Shown here one piece after another: positions 16,899-25,376 of a stretch of DNA of 64,000 bases; the first letter of the stretch is position 1, and every line of letters begins with the position of its first letter. This stretch comes from JACVRW01 sp963846505 (lineage in GTDB: Bacteria; Actinomycetota; Thermoleophilia; Solirubrobacterales; Thermoleophilaceae). The notes beneath the pieces were generated by a model. That model was not told where the DNA came from. It searched no databases and worked only from the letters and a program-made list of their open reading frames with translations. The stretch is from positions 248,001-312,000 of the forward strand of contig CAWJWD010000007.1 in assembly GCA_963846505.1 (NCBI GenBank), in the 5' to 3' direction. A program made the position numbers and the translations under genes.

Positions 16899-17840
16899 CT
16901 AGCTCTGCTGGTGGGTGCCGCGGCGGTAGGGCAGCGGCTTCAGCGCGGCCTCGATGCGCTCGCGCTGCGGCTCGAAGGCCGGCGGCAGTACCAGCTTCTC
17001 GCCGAGCGTCTCGAGCGACTCGTCGACGGTGAAGCCCGGATCCGGGGTGGCCAGCTCGAACAGCACGCCGCTCGGCTCGCGGAAGTAGATCGAGCGGAAC
17101 CAGAAGCGGTCGATCACCGGCGTCGGACGGCCGCCCGTGGCGATCACGCGCTCACGCCAGGCTTCGTGATCCTCGGCGGCCGAGTTCCAGGCGACGTGGT
17201 GGACGGTGCCGGCGCCCTGGATCGGGCGGCTGTCGGGCGCGTCGTCGTAGGCGTAGAGGCCACCGCGGTCGGGGCCGCGCGCCTCCCAGCCGTGGGCCCC
17301 GACCCAGGCGTCCTCGCTGGGCTCGAACGCGAGCGCCTGCTCGAGCAGCCCGGCGCTGGCGCCGGGCGAGGTGGCGTAGGCGCGCACGCCGTGGAAGCCC
17401 TGCAGCGCCAGCTCGGCGGGCACCTCGGGGTGGTCGGCGACCAGTGGCGCGTCCGGCACGTCGGCGACCAGCAGCTCGAAGCCGAGACCCTCGGGGTCGG
17501 CGAAGCGCAGGCTGGCTCCGTCGCGCTCGCTGGCGATGCCCTCGTCGGCCAGCCGTTGCGCCCAGAAGTCGAGCGCTTCCGCGGAGCCGACGCGGTAGGC
17601 GATCCGGTGCACCATGCCGGCGCCGGCGTGTCCGGGCGCGGCGCCCGGGTACTCGAAGAAGGTCAGGTCGGCGCCTGGCTGGGCCTGCTCGTCGGCGTAG
17701 AAGAGGTGGTAGATCGTCGGGTCGTCCTGGTTGACGGTCTTCTTCGCCATCCGCAGGCCGAGCACGCGCGTGTAGAAGTCGACGTTCGCCGGTGCGTCTC
17801 CGGTGATCGCGGTGATGTGGTGGATGCCGTCGAGCTTCAT
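16899..17840 (-). CDS. VOC-superfamily ring-cleaving dioxygenase (MhqO/hydroquinone dioxygenase-like)
   Basis: A 313-residue protein built from two glyoxalase/extradiol-dioxygenase modules. The first begins LDGIHHITAITGDA with the usual paired His and continues FYTRVLGLRMAKKTVNQDD, typical of the MhqO/PcpA-like ring-cleaving group; the second includes GTVHHVAWN. REPSGVLFELATPDPGF supplies the late Glu ligand. Family members open hydroquinones using Fe(II) or Mn(II). The ATG abuts the stop of the MFS gene with no spacer and has the ribosome site GAGGAGG, so ArsR, MFS and dioxygenase form one operon. Quinone or aromatic detoxification controlled by the ArsR regulator is my inference. Confidence 0.85.
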   Translation of the reverse strand: MKLDGIHHITAITGDAPANVDFYTRVLGLRMAKKTVNQDDPTIYHLFYADEQAQPGADLTFFEYPGAAPGHAGAGMVHRIAYRVGSAEALDFWAQRLADEGIASERDGASLRFADPEGLGFELLVADVPDAPLVADHPEVPAELALQGFHGVRAYATSPGASAGLLEQALAFEPSEDAWVGAHGWEARGPDRGGLYAYDDAPDSRPIQGAGTVHHVAWNSAAEDHEAWRERVIATGGRPTPVIDRFWFRSIYFREPSGVLFELATPDPGFTVDESLETLGEKLVLPPAFEPQRERIEAALKPLPYRRGTHQQS

Positions 17841-19151
17841 CTACGCTGCCTCCTCGAAAGTGGTTGCGCGCGCAACTATACCACCGATCGGGTCTCGCGC
17901 CGACTGCGTCGCGAGCGCGAACCCAACTGCGCAGCTGGTCGCCAGGGCGGCGGCGATGGCGAGCAGCGTGTGCGCGCCGAGCGCCCCCGCGAGGGGGCCG
18001 GTGACGATCAGGCCGAGGCCGCCGGCGGCGGTCGTCGCCGTGACGAAGGCGAGCATCGCCTTCGGGCGCAGCGCCTCCGGCACGCCGAGCGTCACGAGCG
18101 ACATCGTCGGTGCGTTGACGAGCGGGTTCGCGAGCGCGGCCACGAACAGGGCGGCGCCCAACGCGGCGGGCGGCAGGTGCAGCGCCAGCGCCCACAGCGG
18201 CAGCGTCTCCCAGATCAGCGCCCCGCGCAGCACGCTGAGCTGGCCGCTGCGCGCCCGCCAGACGGCGAGCGGCATGCCCGCGAGCGCGCCCGCGCCCCAG
18301 ACCGCGAGCAGCACGGCCGCGATGCCGACGTGCTGGTCGTACTCGGTGAACGCGAGGATCGGCAGCCCGAGGAAGACCATCTGCATCGCCAGTTCGACGC
18401 CTGCGTTGGCGAGCGTCAACGGGGCCAGCAGAGGGTCGCGCGCCAGGCAGCGCACGCCTGCGAGCAGGTCGCGCTCGCTCGGCTCGGCGGCAGCGGTGAC
18501 GAGCTGGGCGGGCGCCACCGGCTTTGGCACGAACAGCTTCAGCAGCACGAACGCCAGTGCATAGCTGCCCGCGTCGATCAGCAGCACGGCCGGGGCGCCG
18601 AGCAGGCTGATCAGGATGCCGGCGAGTGCCGGCCCGGCAACGAGCGGCAGGCGGTTGGCGGCCTGCAGCAGCGCGTTGCCGCGCACGACCTGGTCGGCCC
18701 GCTCGCCGAGCAGGTCCGGCAGGATCGTGCGCTGGGAGGCGAAGTGGGCCGGGAAGAACGCGCCGATCACGAACGCCAGCCCCACCAGCACGCCGAACGG
18801 CAGCGCCCCGAGCCAGAACAGGATCGGCACGAGCGCGACCAGCGGGGCGCGCGCCGCGTCGCAGGCCATCAGCGTACGCCGGGCGCCGAGCCGCGAGGCC
18901 ACCGCGCCGCTGGGGATGCCCAGCAGCGCCATCGGGATCCACTCGGCGGCGGCGACGATCCCGGCGCGGGCCGGCGAGCCGGTGGTCGTGAGCACGAGCC
19001 ACGGCAGCGCCAGCGCGGTCATCGTCGATCCGGTCGTCGAGACGAGCTCGGCGGCCAACAGCGGCGCCAGCCCCCTGCGGGAGGTGCTCGTCGCGACCGC
19101 GTTCTTCGGGCACAGCCGGGCGCGAACGCCGCGGGGCGGTTCCTGCCTCAC
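17841..19151 (-). CDS. MFS transporter of the ArsR-dioxygenase operon
   Basis: A 436-residue, roughly 12-helix major facilitator of the MFS_3/enterobactin-exporter-like type. Helix 1-2 (GSTMTALALPWLVLTTTG) and the motif SGAVASRLGARRTLMACD fit the group. Stretches such as GNALLQAANRLPLVAGPALAGIL match helix 5. The GTG at 19151 overlaps the stop of the ArsR gene (GTGA), implying coupled translation. The last codons contain a 14-bp palindrome and a TATAGT box that may give the downstream dioxygenase its own promoter. Export of a quinone-like or xenobiotic compound is plausible from context only. Confidence 0.8.
   Translation of the reverse strand: MRQEPPRGVRARLCPKNAVATSTSRRGLAPLLAAELVSTTGSTMTALALPWLVLTTTGSPARAGIVAAAEWIPMALLGIPSGAVASRLGARRTLMACDAARAPLVALVPILFWLGALPFGVLVGLAFVIGAFFPAHFASQRTILPDLLGERADQVVRGNALLQAANRLPLVAGPALAGILISLLGAPAVLLIDAGSYALAFVLLKLFVPKPVAPAQLVTAAAEPSERDLLAGVRCLARDPLLAPLTLANAGVELAMQMVFLGLPILAFTEYDQHVGIAAVLLAVWGAGALAGMPLAVWRARSGQLSVLRGALIWETLPLWALALHLPPAALGAALFVAALANPLVNAPTMSLVTLGVPEALRPKAMLAFVTATTAAGGLGLIVTGPLAGALGAHTLLAIAAALATSCAVGFALATQSARDPIGGIVARATTFEEAA
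17863..17880 (-). promoter_or_regulatory. Palindrome with TATAGT box ahead of the dioxygenase gene
   Basis: A perfect 14-bp palindrome, GTTGCGCGCGCAAC (17863-17876), overlaps a minus-strand TATAGT (17880-17875) inside the last codons of the MFS gene, 23 bp from the dioxygenase start. No clear -35 is visible. It could be an internal promoter with its own repressor site. Confidence 0.4.
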
Positions 19152-19717
19152 GGCATCGGCCCTCGCTGCGGGAAGGCATGCGCGATCACGGCGACCCGCT
19201 CCGCGTCCTCGTCCTCCGGCTCGAGCGCGGCGTAGCGCTCGAGCAGCTCCTCGACCTCTCCGCTCAGCGCGGCGAGCTGGCTTGGCGTGAGCCGCATGAA
19301 GCGGTCGGTGATGAGTGCCGCGTCCTGCCAGGCCGAGCTCCAGCGGTCCTGCTCGGCCACCCACTGCTGGTAGTAGCGCAGGTAGTCGGCGCCGAGGCGC
19401 TCGAGGAAGGCGCGCATCGCCTCCTCGCTGCCGCGGAAGCCGTCCGGCGACCAGCTGGTGGTCGTGTGCGCGGCTCGCCACCAGCGCTCGCGGCCGCCGT
19501 CGCGGTGCTCGGGATCGTCCTCGACGAAGCCGTAGCGCTCGAGCACGCGCAGGTGGTAGCTGGTCGCGGCGGAGCTCTCGTCGTAGCGGCGCCCGAGCAT
19601 CGAGGCGGTCGCCGGCCCGTCCATGCGCAGCGACGCGAGCAGCTTGCCCCGCAGCGGGTGGGCGAGCGCCCTCAGCGCGCGTGGGTCTCGCAGCTCATAC
19701 GTTTCCTCGGTACTCAA
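19148..19717 (-). CDS. ArsR-family winged-helix transcriptional regulator
   Basis: A 189-residue regulator. Residues 10-80 form an HTH_20/ArsR winged helix: LRALAHPLRGKLLASLRMDG, then the recognition region SAATSYHLRVLERYGFVEDD and a wing ending RERWWRA. The C-terminal 100 residues are helical, without the metal-binding CxC of classical ArsR, so the ligand is probably organic. TTG at 19717 is the best start; another TTG lies four codons upstream. No Shine-Dalgarno is seen. A perfect palindrome touches the start codon, which suggests autorepression. It heads the operon with MFS and dioxygenase. Confidence 0.82.
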   Translation of the reverse strand: MSTEETYELRDPRALRALAHPLRGKLLASLRMDGPATASMLGRRYDESSAATSYHLRVLERYGFVEDDPEHRDGGRERWWRAAHTTTSWSPDGFRGSEEAMRAFLERLGADYLRYYQQWVAEQDRWSSAWQDAALITDRFMRLTPSQLAALSGEVEELLERYAALEPEDEDAERVAVIAHAFPQRGPMP

Positions 19718-19736
19718 TGCAAACAAATCTTTGCAT
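19717..19736. promoter_or_regulatory. Operator palindrome at the arsR-family start
   Basis: ATGCAAACAAATCTTTGCAT is a perfect 7-bp inverted repeat (ATGCAAA/TTTGCAT) around six bases. It is AT-rich in a very GC-rich region and lies between the divergent ArsR-family gene and the gene at 19795, overlapping the TTG start by one base. It is the expected binding site of the adjacent winged-helix repressor. Confidence 0.65.
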
Positions 19737-19794
19737 ACGCGCTCGACGGATCTGCCGGCGTGTCGAGTCCCGTCGCATCCGTACGCTGCCGCCT

Positions 19795-20754
19795 GTGGAC
19801 GCGAGCGGTGAGCTCGAACGCGCAGTCGCCGACGCAGGCGGGACGCAGGCACCGCTCGAGTTGTCGGCACGGCTGCGCGACCTGCTCGACGACGAGCTCG
19901 CGCGCGGCCAGCGCGAGCTGCGCGAACGCCGCACCGGCTATCCGACGCCGATCGTGGTCGCCGTGGCGGCGGGGGAGGGAACGCTGCTCGCGGCGTTGCC
20001 ACTGCCCGTGGAGCTACGAGCGGACACCGAGGCGGTCACGTCGCGTGGCGCCGACGTCGCCGCAGCCGCGGTCGCGAAGGTCGTCGAGGCGACCGACGTC
20101 GGTCCGCCACGGTCGGGCGCGGACCTGAGGCTGCTGCTGGGCGACTTCGACGGTGCGCTGACGCTGGTCTACCCGGCCGAGGATCCGTTCGGGGCAGCGG
20201 AGTACGCGCAGGAAGCGCTCGACGAGGCGTTCGCCGGCATGGACCGCCTGCGCGCCCGCACACACCTGCTGCCCGCGCACGTGCTCGCCGGCGTCCAAGA
20301 CCTGCGTCCGCCGATCGGCCCCACCCACCCGCTGCGCGTCGCCGAGGCGGTCGCGCGACTCGGCGGCGATCCGCTCGACGAGGACTCCGTCGAGCCGCTC
20401 GAGGCCGCGCTGCTGACGCTGCTCGAGCCGTCCGGGCGTGGCACCCGCGCGCCGCACGAAGATCTCGATCCCGTCCGCCAGGTCGCCCGGCGCACGCTGC
20501 AGCGGCTGGACGGCATGGGCAAGTGGGGCGGCTATCACACCGCCTTCGACCACCTCGCCCGCGGCTTCGCTCGCCACGATCGCGCGCTCGCGTACAGCGT
20601 CGGCGAGGCGCTCGTCGACGCCGGGCTGCTGGGCGAGAAGCAGAGCGTCGGCCAGCGCCACGTGTTCCTCAACCCACGTCGCAGCGGCGACATCCGCCGT
20701 CTGATCGACGAGGGCGAGCTGCCCTCCGGGCTCGTCCTGCCGCCGCCGCCCTAG
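19795..20754 (+). CDS. Conserved-looking protein of unknown function
   Basis: A 319-residue soluble protein I do not recognise. The first 130 residues are Ala/Glu/Arg-rich and helical; the C-terminal 100 residues include LQRLDGMGKWGGYHTAFDHLARGFARHDRALAY and GQRHVFLNPRRSGDIRRLIDEGELPSGL, which look like a folded domain, perhaps a helical DNA- or nucleotide-binding part. No transmembrane segment or signal peptide. GTG at 19795 is preceded by a TACGCT box but no Shine-Dalgarno. It is divergent from the ArsR-family gene and could be under the same operator. Its stop codon interlocks with that of RNase D (CTAG). Confidence 0.65.
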   Translation: MDASGELERAVADAGGTQAPLELSARLRDLLDDELARGQRELRERRTGYPTPIVVAVAAGEGTLLAALPLPVELRADTEAVTSRGADVAAAAVAKVVEATDVGPPRSGADLRLLLGDFDGALTLVYPAEDPFGAAEYAQEALDEAFAGMDRLRARTHLLPAHVLAGVQDLRPPIGPTHPLRVAEAVARLGGDPLDEDSVEPLEAALLTLLEPSGRGTRAPHEDLDPVRQVARRTLQRLDGMGKWGGYHTAFDHLARGFARHDRALAYSVGEALVDAGLLGEKQSVGQRHVFLNPRRSGDIRRLIDEGELPSGLVLPPPP

Positions 20755-21910
20755 GCGGTCGTCTCGTCGACCTGCAGGCGTCCGTCGCGCACCGTCAACG
20801 CCCGCTCGCCGGCCAGCAGACGCTCCAGCTCGTCGCCGACCAGCGCCCGGCGCCAGCCGTCGGCGACGCGCACGTCCGCGCCCTCGCCGCCGCGACGGCG
20901 AGCGCCGACCAACGCGGCCAGCTCCGACTGGGTGGCGATCAGCTCGACGGCGACGCCGCTTTCCTGCGAGCGGTGGCGCACCAGCGCCTGCGCCAGCGAC
21001 ACCAGCGGTGCGTCGCGCGAGTCGCGCGCGGGCGGCTCGGGGGCGGAGGCGGCGGCTCGCGCTCGGCACCGCGCTCGATCGCCGCCAGCAGCTCGTTCGG
21101 CCTGCGGTGCAGCGTCTGCTGGGGCAGGCCACGGATCTGCTCCAGCGCTTCGCGGCTCTTGGGCGCCCGGCGCGCGAGCTCGATCAGCGCCTGGTCGGGG
21201 AGGACGTAGCCACCGGGCCGGTCCATCGCCCGCGCGGTCTGCTCGCGCCACTCGACCAGCTCGCGCGCGACGGCTCGCCCACGCGCGTCGAGACGGCCCA
21301 GACGCGGCAGCCGTTCGTAGACGTCCTGCGGATCGCGCTCGTCGCTGATGCGCTCCAGCGCTCGGCACTCCTCGTGCGCCCACTCGAGCCGGCCGCGCTC
21401 GTCGAGCCGGCGCTCGATCTCCTCCGCGAGCGCGAGCAGCAGACGTGCGTCGTCGCCTGCGTAGCTGAGCTGCTGGGGCGTGAGCGGGCGACGGTCCCAC
21501 TTCGTGAAGCCCTCCGAGCCCTTCAGGCGCACGTCGAGCACCTTGCGCACGAGCGACTCGTAGCCCTCCTGGTTGCCGAGGCCGAGGAAGCCGGCGGCGA
21601 CTTGCGTGTCGAAGACGTTGTGGATCTCCGTCTGCCAGGCCCGGCGCAGGATCGCGACGTCCTGACGACCGGCGTGGACGAGGATCTCGACCGCGGGGTC
21701 GGCGAGCACCGCGGCCAGCGGCGCGGGGTCGAAGGGCTCGTCGGCGAGCGGGTCCAGCACCTCGGTGCGCACGCCGTCCGGCGCCTCGGGGTCGTGGACG
21801 GCGACCTGCACGAGGCACAGCAGCGCCTGGTAGCGGCGCTCGGAGACGAACTCGGTGTCGATCGCGAGGCGGCCCTGCTGGCGCGCTTGGTCGGCGAGGT
21901 CGGCGATCAC
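20751..21910 (-). CDS. rnd: Ribonuclease D-like 3'-5' exonuclease with HRDC domain; frame break near 21041
   Basis: A DEDDy exonuclease: Exo I LAIDTEFVSER, Exo II with LVHAGRQDVAILRR, Exo III YAGDDARLLLALAEE. An HRDC helical domain follows (LVEWREQTARAMDRPGGYVLPDQAL...). RNase D trims tRNA 3' ends. In the C-terminal linker the frame breaks at a run of five G (21039-21043, plus strand): one missing base joins the parts into 386 residues ending VRDGRLQVDETTA. The rejoined tail, a short domain with EDxADVRV-like spacing, is what the alternative frame encodes down to the CTAG shared with the convergent gene. The break may be a homopolymer error. ATG at 21910. Confidence 0.82.
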
Positions 21911-21929
21911 CGGCGCAGCGTATCCGGGC

Positions 21930-21992
21930 TCAGACGTCGCTGGCTTGGATCCGGATCGCGTCGTCGGCGATCACGTCCTCGACGGTGGCCAT
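21930..21992 (-). CDS. Possible 20-residue microprotein
   Basis: An ATG 4 bp after the stop of the preceding minus-strand gene opens a frame of 20 codons, MATVEDVIADDAIRIQASDV, ending 19 bp before RNase D. Position and composition (acidic, no arginine-rich bias) are suggestive, but the frame is too short to be convincing alone. Confidence 0.2.
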   Translation of the reverse strand: MATVEDVIADDAIRIQASDV

Positions 21993-21996
21993 CGCC

Positions 21997-22290
21997 TCAG
22001 AGCTCCGCGTCGCGGTCGCGGCTGACCTCGACGCCGCCGGGGGCGGTCTCCTCGGGCGCCTCCAGCTCGGCCATGTCGGCGTCCAGGGAGATGCGACCCT
22101 CGATGATCTCGGCGACGCGCTCGCCGGGCGCGAACAGCTCCTCGCCGTCGCCGGTCTCGAGCCGCAGCCCGTCGAAGATGTCGACGTCCTCGTCGCCGAC
22201 GACGGCGGTCACGGTGCCGATCGTCGTGCCGTCGCGACCCTGGACGTCCCAGCCCGGCTCGATCGCATACCAGGAGGTCAGCTCCGCCAT
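21997..22290 (-). CDS. PRC-barrel/DUF2171-like small protein
   Basis: A 97-residue acidic protein. The first 65 residues, with SWYAIEPGWDVQGRDGTTIGTV, DEDVDIFDGLRL and LFAPGERVAEIIEGRISLD, look like a PRC-barrel-type beta fold: a G-x-x-V-x-x-x-D-G-x-x-I-G-x-V start followed by short strands. The C-terminal tail is Glu/Pro-rich. Such domains often mediate RNA or protein contacts, for example in RimM and photosynthetic reaction centres. It lies upstream of RNase D on the same strand. Confidence 0.6.
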   Translation of the reverse strand: MAELTSWYAIEPGWDVQGRDGTTIGTVTAVVGDEDVDIFDGLRLETGDGEELFAPGERVAEIIEGRISLDADMAELEAPEETAPGGVEVSRDRDAEL

Positions 22291-22352
22291 GCCGGCACCC
22301 TACCCGGGCGCGGAGCGAGACAACCACGAGTCCGCCGGGAATACTGGGAGGC

Positions 22353-23786
22353 GTGCGGGGACCACTCTTGGCAGCTGCTGCGTCGGTCCTGGCGGCCGCG
22401 GCGCTCGCGCTCGGCTGCGGTGGGCAGGCGACGGTCCCGGAGCCGTCGCTGGGAGGTGCGGCGCACGCCCGGGCAGGGACGGCGACGCACGCCGCCGCCG
22501 CCGCGCCGCCGCGTGCCGGAGCCGGCTCCGCGGGCCGAATCGACGCCGCGCTGCGCGCCGGGGCGTCCGCCGTCGAGATCGGCCGCTCCGCCCAGGGCCG
22601 GCCGCTGCGCGCCGAGCGCATCGGCAGCGCGCGGGCGCAGACGACGCTGCTGGTCGTCGGCCCGCTGCATGGCAACGAGGCGGCGGGCAAGCAGGTGGTC
22701 GCGCGGCTGCGCAAGGCTCGACCACCGGCCGGCACGGCGCTGTGGCTGATCGCCGACCCGAACCCCGACGGGGCTGCCGCCGGCACGCGCCAGAACGCCG
22801 ACGGGGTCGACCTCAACCGCAATTTCCCCTACCGCTGGCAGGCCGACGGGCGCCCGTTCGACATCTACCACTCCGGCTCTGGGCCACTGTCCGAGCCAGA
22901 GTCGAAGGCGCTCGCGGCGTTCGTCGAGCGCGTCCGTCCGCGCGTCACGCTCTGGTACCACCAGGCGCTGCGGATGGTCGTCGAGAGCGGGGGCGACCGC
23001 TCGCTGCAGCGTCTCTACGCACGTCGCGGTGGGCTGCCGTGGCGCGCGCTGCCCGCCTACCACGGCACGGTCTCCTCCTGGCAGAACCACTCCTTCGCGG
23101 GCGACACGGCGTTCGTCGTCGAGCTGCCCGGCGGGCGCCTGCCCGCCGACGGCGTGCGCCGCCATGCGGCGGCCGCGCTGGCGCTCGCGCGTGCCGTCGC
23201 GCCGCCGAGCACGGTCGCCAAGCCGATCCCCTACGGGGCCGAACGCCAGCAGCAGATGCGCGCGTACGCCCAGCGCCACTACGGCCTCGACACCGCTCGC
23301 CTGCGCACGCCGAAGGTGATCGTCGAGCACTACACCGCCACGGACGCCTTCGCGCCCGTCTTCGACACGTTCGCTGCCAACCAGCCGGACGTGGAACTCG
23401 GCGAGCTGCCGGGCGTCTGCTCGCACTACGTGATCGATCGCGACGGCACGATCTACCGGCTGGTCTCCACGCGCCTGATGTGCCGCCACACCGTCGGGCT
23501 CAACTACACCGCGATCGGCATCGAGCACGTCGGCACCAGCGACGCGCAAGTGCTCGGCAACCGCCGCCAGTTGCGCGCTTCGCTGCGGCTGACGCGCTCG
23601 TTGCAGGGTCGCTTCGGGATCGCGACGCGCGACGTGATCGGGCACGCGGAGAGCCTCTCCAGCCCCTACCACCGCGAACGCGTCGCGCGCCTGCGCAGCC
23701 AGACCCACGCCGACCTGCCCCAGGCGGCGATGGACCGCTACCGGCGCGCGCTCGGCATGCTGCCGGCTCCGGCCAGCCTGCGCTAG
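22353..23786 (+). CDS. Lipoprotein with M14 (MpaA-like) peptidase and N-acetylmuramoyl-L-alanine amidase domains
   Basis: A 477-residue envelope enzyme. The signal peptide ends in the lipobox ALGC near residue 23, followed by an Ala-rich linker. A zinc carboxypeptidase M14 domain comes next (about 70-285): GPLHGNEAAG gives the H-x-x-E zinc ligands, NPDGAAAGTRQNADGVDLNRNFP is the substrate-binding stretch, LWYHQ the third ligand and VVELPGG the catalytic Glu, as in MpaA murein-peptide amidases. The C-terminal part (about 320-477) is an Amidase_2/PGRP fold: VIVEHYTATDA, CSHYVIDRDGTIYRLV, CRHTVGLNYTAIGIEHVG, DVIGHAE. Together they would cut the muramoyl-alanine bond and the stem peptide. GTG start; an AATACTGGGAGG box precedes it. 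Confidence 0.85.
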   Translation: MRGPLLAAAASVLAAAALALGCGGQATVPEPSLGGAAHARAGTATHAAAAAPPRAGAGSAGRIDAALRAGASAVEIGRSAQGRPLRAERIGSARAQTTLLVVGPLHGNEAAGKQVVARLRKARPPAGTALWLIADPNPDGAAAGTRQNADGVDLNRNFPYRWQADGRPFDIYHSGSGPLSEPESKALAAFVERVRPRVTLWYHQALRMVVESGGDRSLQRLYARRGGLPWRALPAYHGTVSSWQNHSFAGDTAFVVELPGGRLPADGVRRHAAAALALARAVAPPSTVAKPIPYGAERQQQMRAYAQRHYGLDTARLRTPKVIVEHYTATDAFAPVFDTFAANQPDVELGELPGVCSHYVIDRDGTIYRLVSTRLMCRHTVGLNYTAIGIEHVGTSDAQVLGNRRQLRASLRLTRSLQGRFGIATRDVIGHAESLSSPYHRERVARLRSQTHADLPQAAMDRYRRALGMLPAPASLR

Positions 23787-23947
23787 GCGCGGCCGCGGGC
23801 ACGCGCCCAGAGATAGCGCGTCCAGAGCAGCACGATGTCCGCGCTCGCGCTCCAGAGATGACCGGGCGGGCCGGTCACCACCCAGGCGCGCAGGCGCTCG
23901 GGCAGCTTGCGGCGACGTGGCGAGCGCGAGGCGGGCACGCGCCCCAC
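23783..23947 (-). CDS. Small basic protein of unknown function
   Basis: A 54-residue protein (51 if the second GTG at 23938 is used). After a basic start (SRSPRRRKLPERLR) comes a compact Trp-rich region, AWVVTGPPGHLWSASADIV, then LLWTRYLWARARGRA. The GPxGHLW...YLWARARG pattern looks selected rather than random, and the gene fills the space between the amidase gene and trigger factor, overlapping the former's stop by 4 bp. It could be one amphipathic or membrane helix. Divergent from tig. Confidence 0.5.
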   Translation of the reverse strand: MGRVPASRSPRRRKLPERLRAWVVTGPPGHLWSASADIVLLWTRYLWARARGRA

Positions 23948-23965
23948 GCTATCGTCACCGCACCC

Positions 23966-25369
23966 ATGGCCGCCGCCGTCACCACCACCGTCGAAGAGCT
24001 GGGCGACTCGCGCGTACGCGTACTCGTGCAGGTCCCGCCCGAGGCGGTCGAGCAGGAGCTGAGCACGGCGGCCGCGGCGATCGGCCGCGACCTGCGCGTG
24101 CCGGGCTTTCGCAAGGGCAAGGTCCCGCCGCAGGTCGTGATCCGCCAGGTCGGCCGCGAGGCGGTGCTCGACGAGGCCGTGCGCAACGCGCTGCCGGGCT
24201 GGTACGAGCAGGCCGTGCTGGACGCCGGCGTCGCCACCGTCGGCGATCCGAAGCTCGACCTCGCCGACCTGCCCGAGCGGGGCGCGCCGCTCGAGTTCTC
24301 GATCGAGATCGGCATCGTGCCCCCGGCGCAGCTGGGCGAGTACAAGGGCGTCGAGGTCGGGCGCCGCGAGCCTGCGGCCGACGCCGCGCGCGTCGACGCG
24401 CAGCTCGAGCAGGCGCGCGAGCAGCTCGCCTCGCTGGAGACCGTCGAGCGGGCCGCGGCCAGCGGCGACTTCGTCGTGATGGACTTCGTCGGCACCGTCG
24501 ACGGCGAGGTCTTCGAGGGCGGCGAGGCACGCGGCCACGTCACCGAGCTCGGCTCGGGCCGGCTGATCGACGACTTCGAGCAGCAGCTGGAGGGCACGAG
24601 CGCGGGGGAGGAGCGCACCGTCACGGTCACCTTCCCCGACGACTACCCGGCCGAGCACCTCGCCGGCAAGGAGGCCGCCTTCGCCGTCGAGGTCAAGGAG
24701 GTCAAGGAGAAGCGCCTTCCGGAGCTCGACGACGAGTTCGCCGAGGCGGCCGGCGGCTACGACTCGCTCGACGAGCTGCGCACCGAGATCGAGCAGCGCC
24801 TGCGCGAGGCCGACGAGCAGGCGATCGAGGACGAGTTCCGCCAGGCGGCGGTCGACGCCGTCGTCGCCGACGCCACGGTCGAGGTGCCGCACGAGCTGGT
24901 GCACGCCAAGGCGCACGAGATGTGGCACCGCACGGCGCGACGGCTGCAGCAGCAGGGCGTCGACCCGAGCCAGTACCTGCAGCTGTCGGGCAAGACCGAG
25001 GAGGAGCTGGTCACCGAGGCCGAGCCCGACGCCGAGCAGGCGCTCAAGCGCGAGGCGGTCCTGGCCGCGGTCGTCGAGGCCGAGGGCATCGAGGTCAGCG
25101 ACGAGGAGATCGAGCACGCGATGCGCGAGGCCGCCGGCCCGGAGGCATCCGACAAGCAGGTCCAGCGTGCGCTCAAGCGCGCCCGCGCCCAGGGCGCCGA
25201 GGATGCGCTGCGCGAGGACATCGCGATGCGCAAGGCCGTCGACCTCGTCGTCGAGAACACCACGGCGATCACCGTCGAGCAGGCGCAGGCGCGCGAGAAG
25301 CTCTGGACTCCGGGCGCCGACGAGGGCGCCGAGCAGGGCTCCGGCAAGCTGTGGACGCCCGGCTCTTGA
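23966..25369 (+). CDS. tig: Trigger factor, ribosome-associated chaperone and peptidyl-prolyl isomerase
   Basis: A 467-residue protein with the three trigger-factor domains. The ribosome-binding domain (1-110) has the signature VPGFRKGKVP. The FKBP-type isomerase domain (about 155-240) has FVVMDFVGTVDGEVFEGG and GSGRLIDDFEQQLEG. The long helical C-terminal chaperone domain runs to about 430. An unusual C-terminal tail repeats KLWTPG twice (EKLWTPGADEG, GKLWTPGS). It meets nascent chains at the ribosome exit tunnel. TATCGT (23950-23955) ends 10 nt before the ATG and no Shine-Dalgarno is visible. It precedes clpP and, after an insertion, clpX, a common arrangement. Confidence 0.95.
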   Translation: MAAAVTTTVEELGDSRVRVLVQVPPEAVEQELSTAAAAIGRDLRVPGFRKGKVPPQVVIRQVGREAVLDEAVRNALPGWYEQAVLDAGVATVGDPKLDLADLPERGAPLEFSIEIGIVPPAQLGEYKGVEVGRREPAADAARVDAQLEQAREQLASLETVERAAASGDFVVMDFVGTVDGEVFEGGEARGHVTELGSGRLIDDFEQQLEGTSAGEERTVTVTFPDDYPAEHLAGKEAAFAVEVKEVKEKRLPELDDEFAEAAGGYDSLDELRTEIEQRLREADEQAIEDEFRQAAVDAVVADATVEVPHELVHAKAHEMWHRTARRLQQQGVDPSQYLQLSGKTEEELVTEAEPDAEQALKREAVLAAVVEAEGIEVSDEEIEHAMREAAGPEASDKQVQRALKRARAQGAEDALREDIAMRKAVDLVVENTTAITVEQAQAREKLWTPGADEGAEQGSGKLWTPGS

Positions 25370-25376
25370 GCATCGC

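Noticed and set aside
16188..19235. Plus-strand open frame of over 1,000 codons
   Set aside because: It lies opposite mreB, dioxygenase, MFS and ArsR genes with clear family motifs; its composition (Arg, Gln, His, Gly) is that of an antisense shadow.
21008..25369. Plus-strand frame of 1,453 codons covering several genes and ending as trigger factor
   Set aside because: Only the part from 23966 on has family motifs. The rest is antisense to RNase D or out of frame with the peptidase gene.
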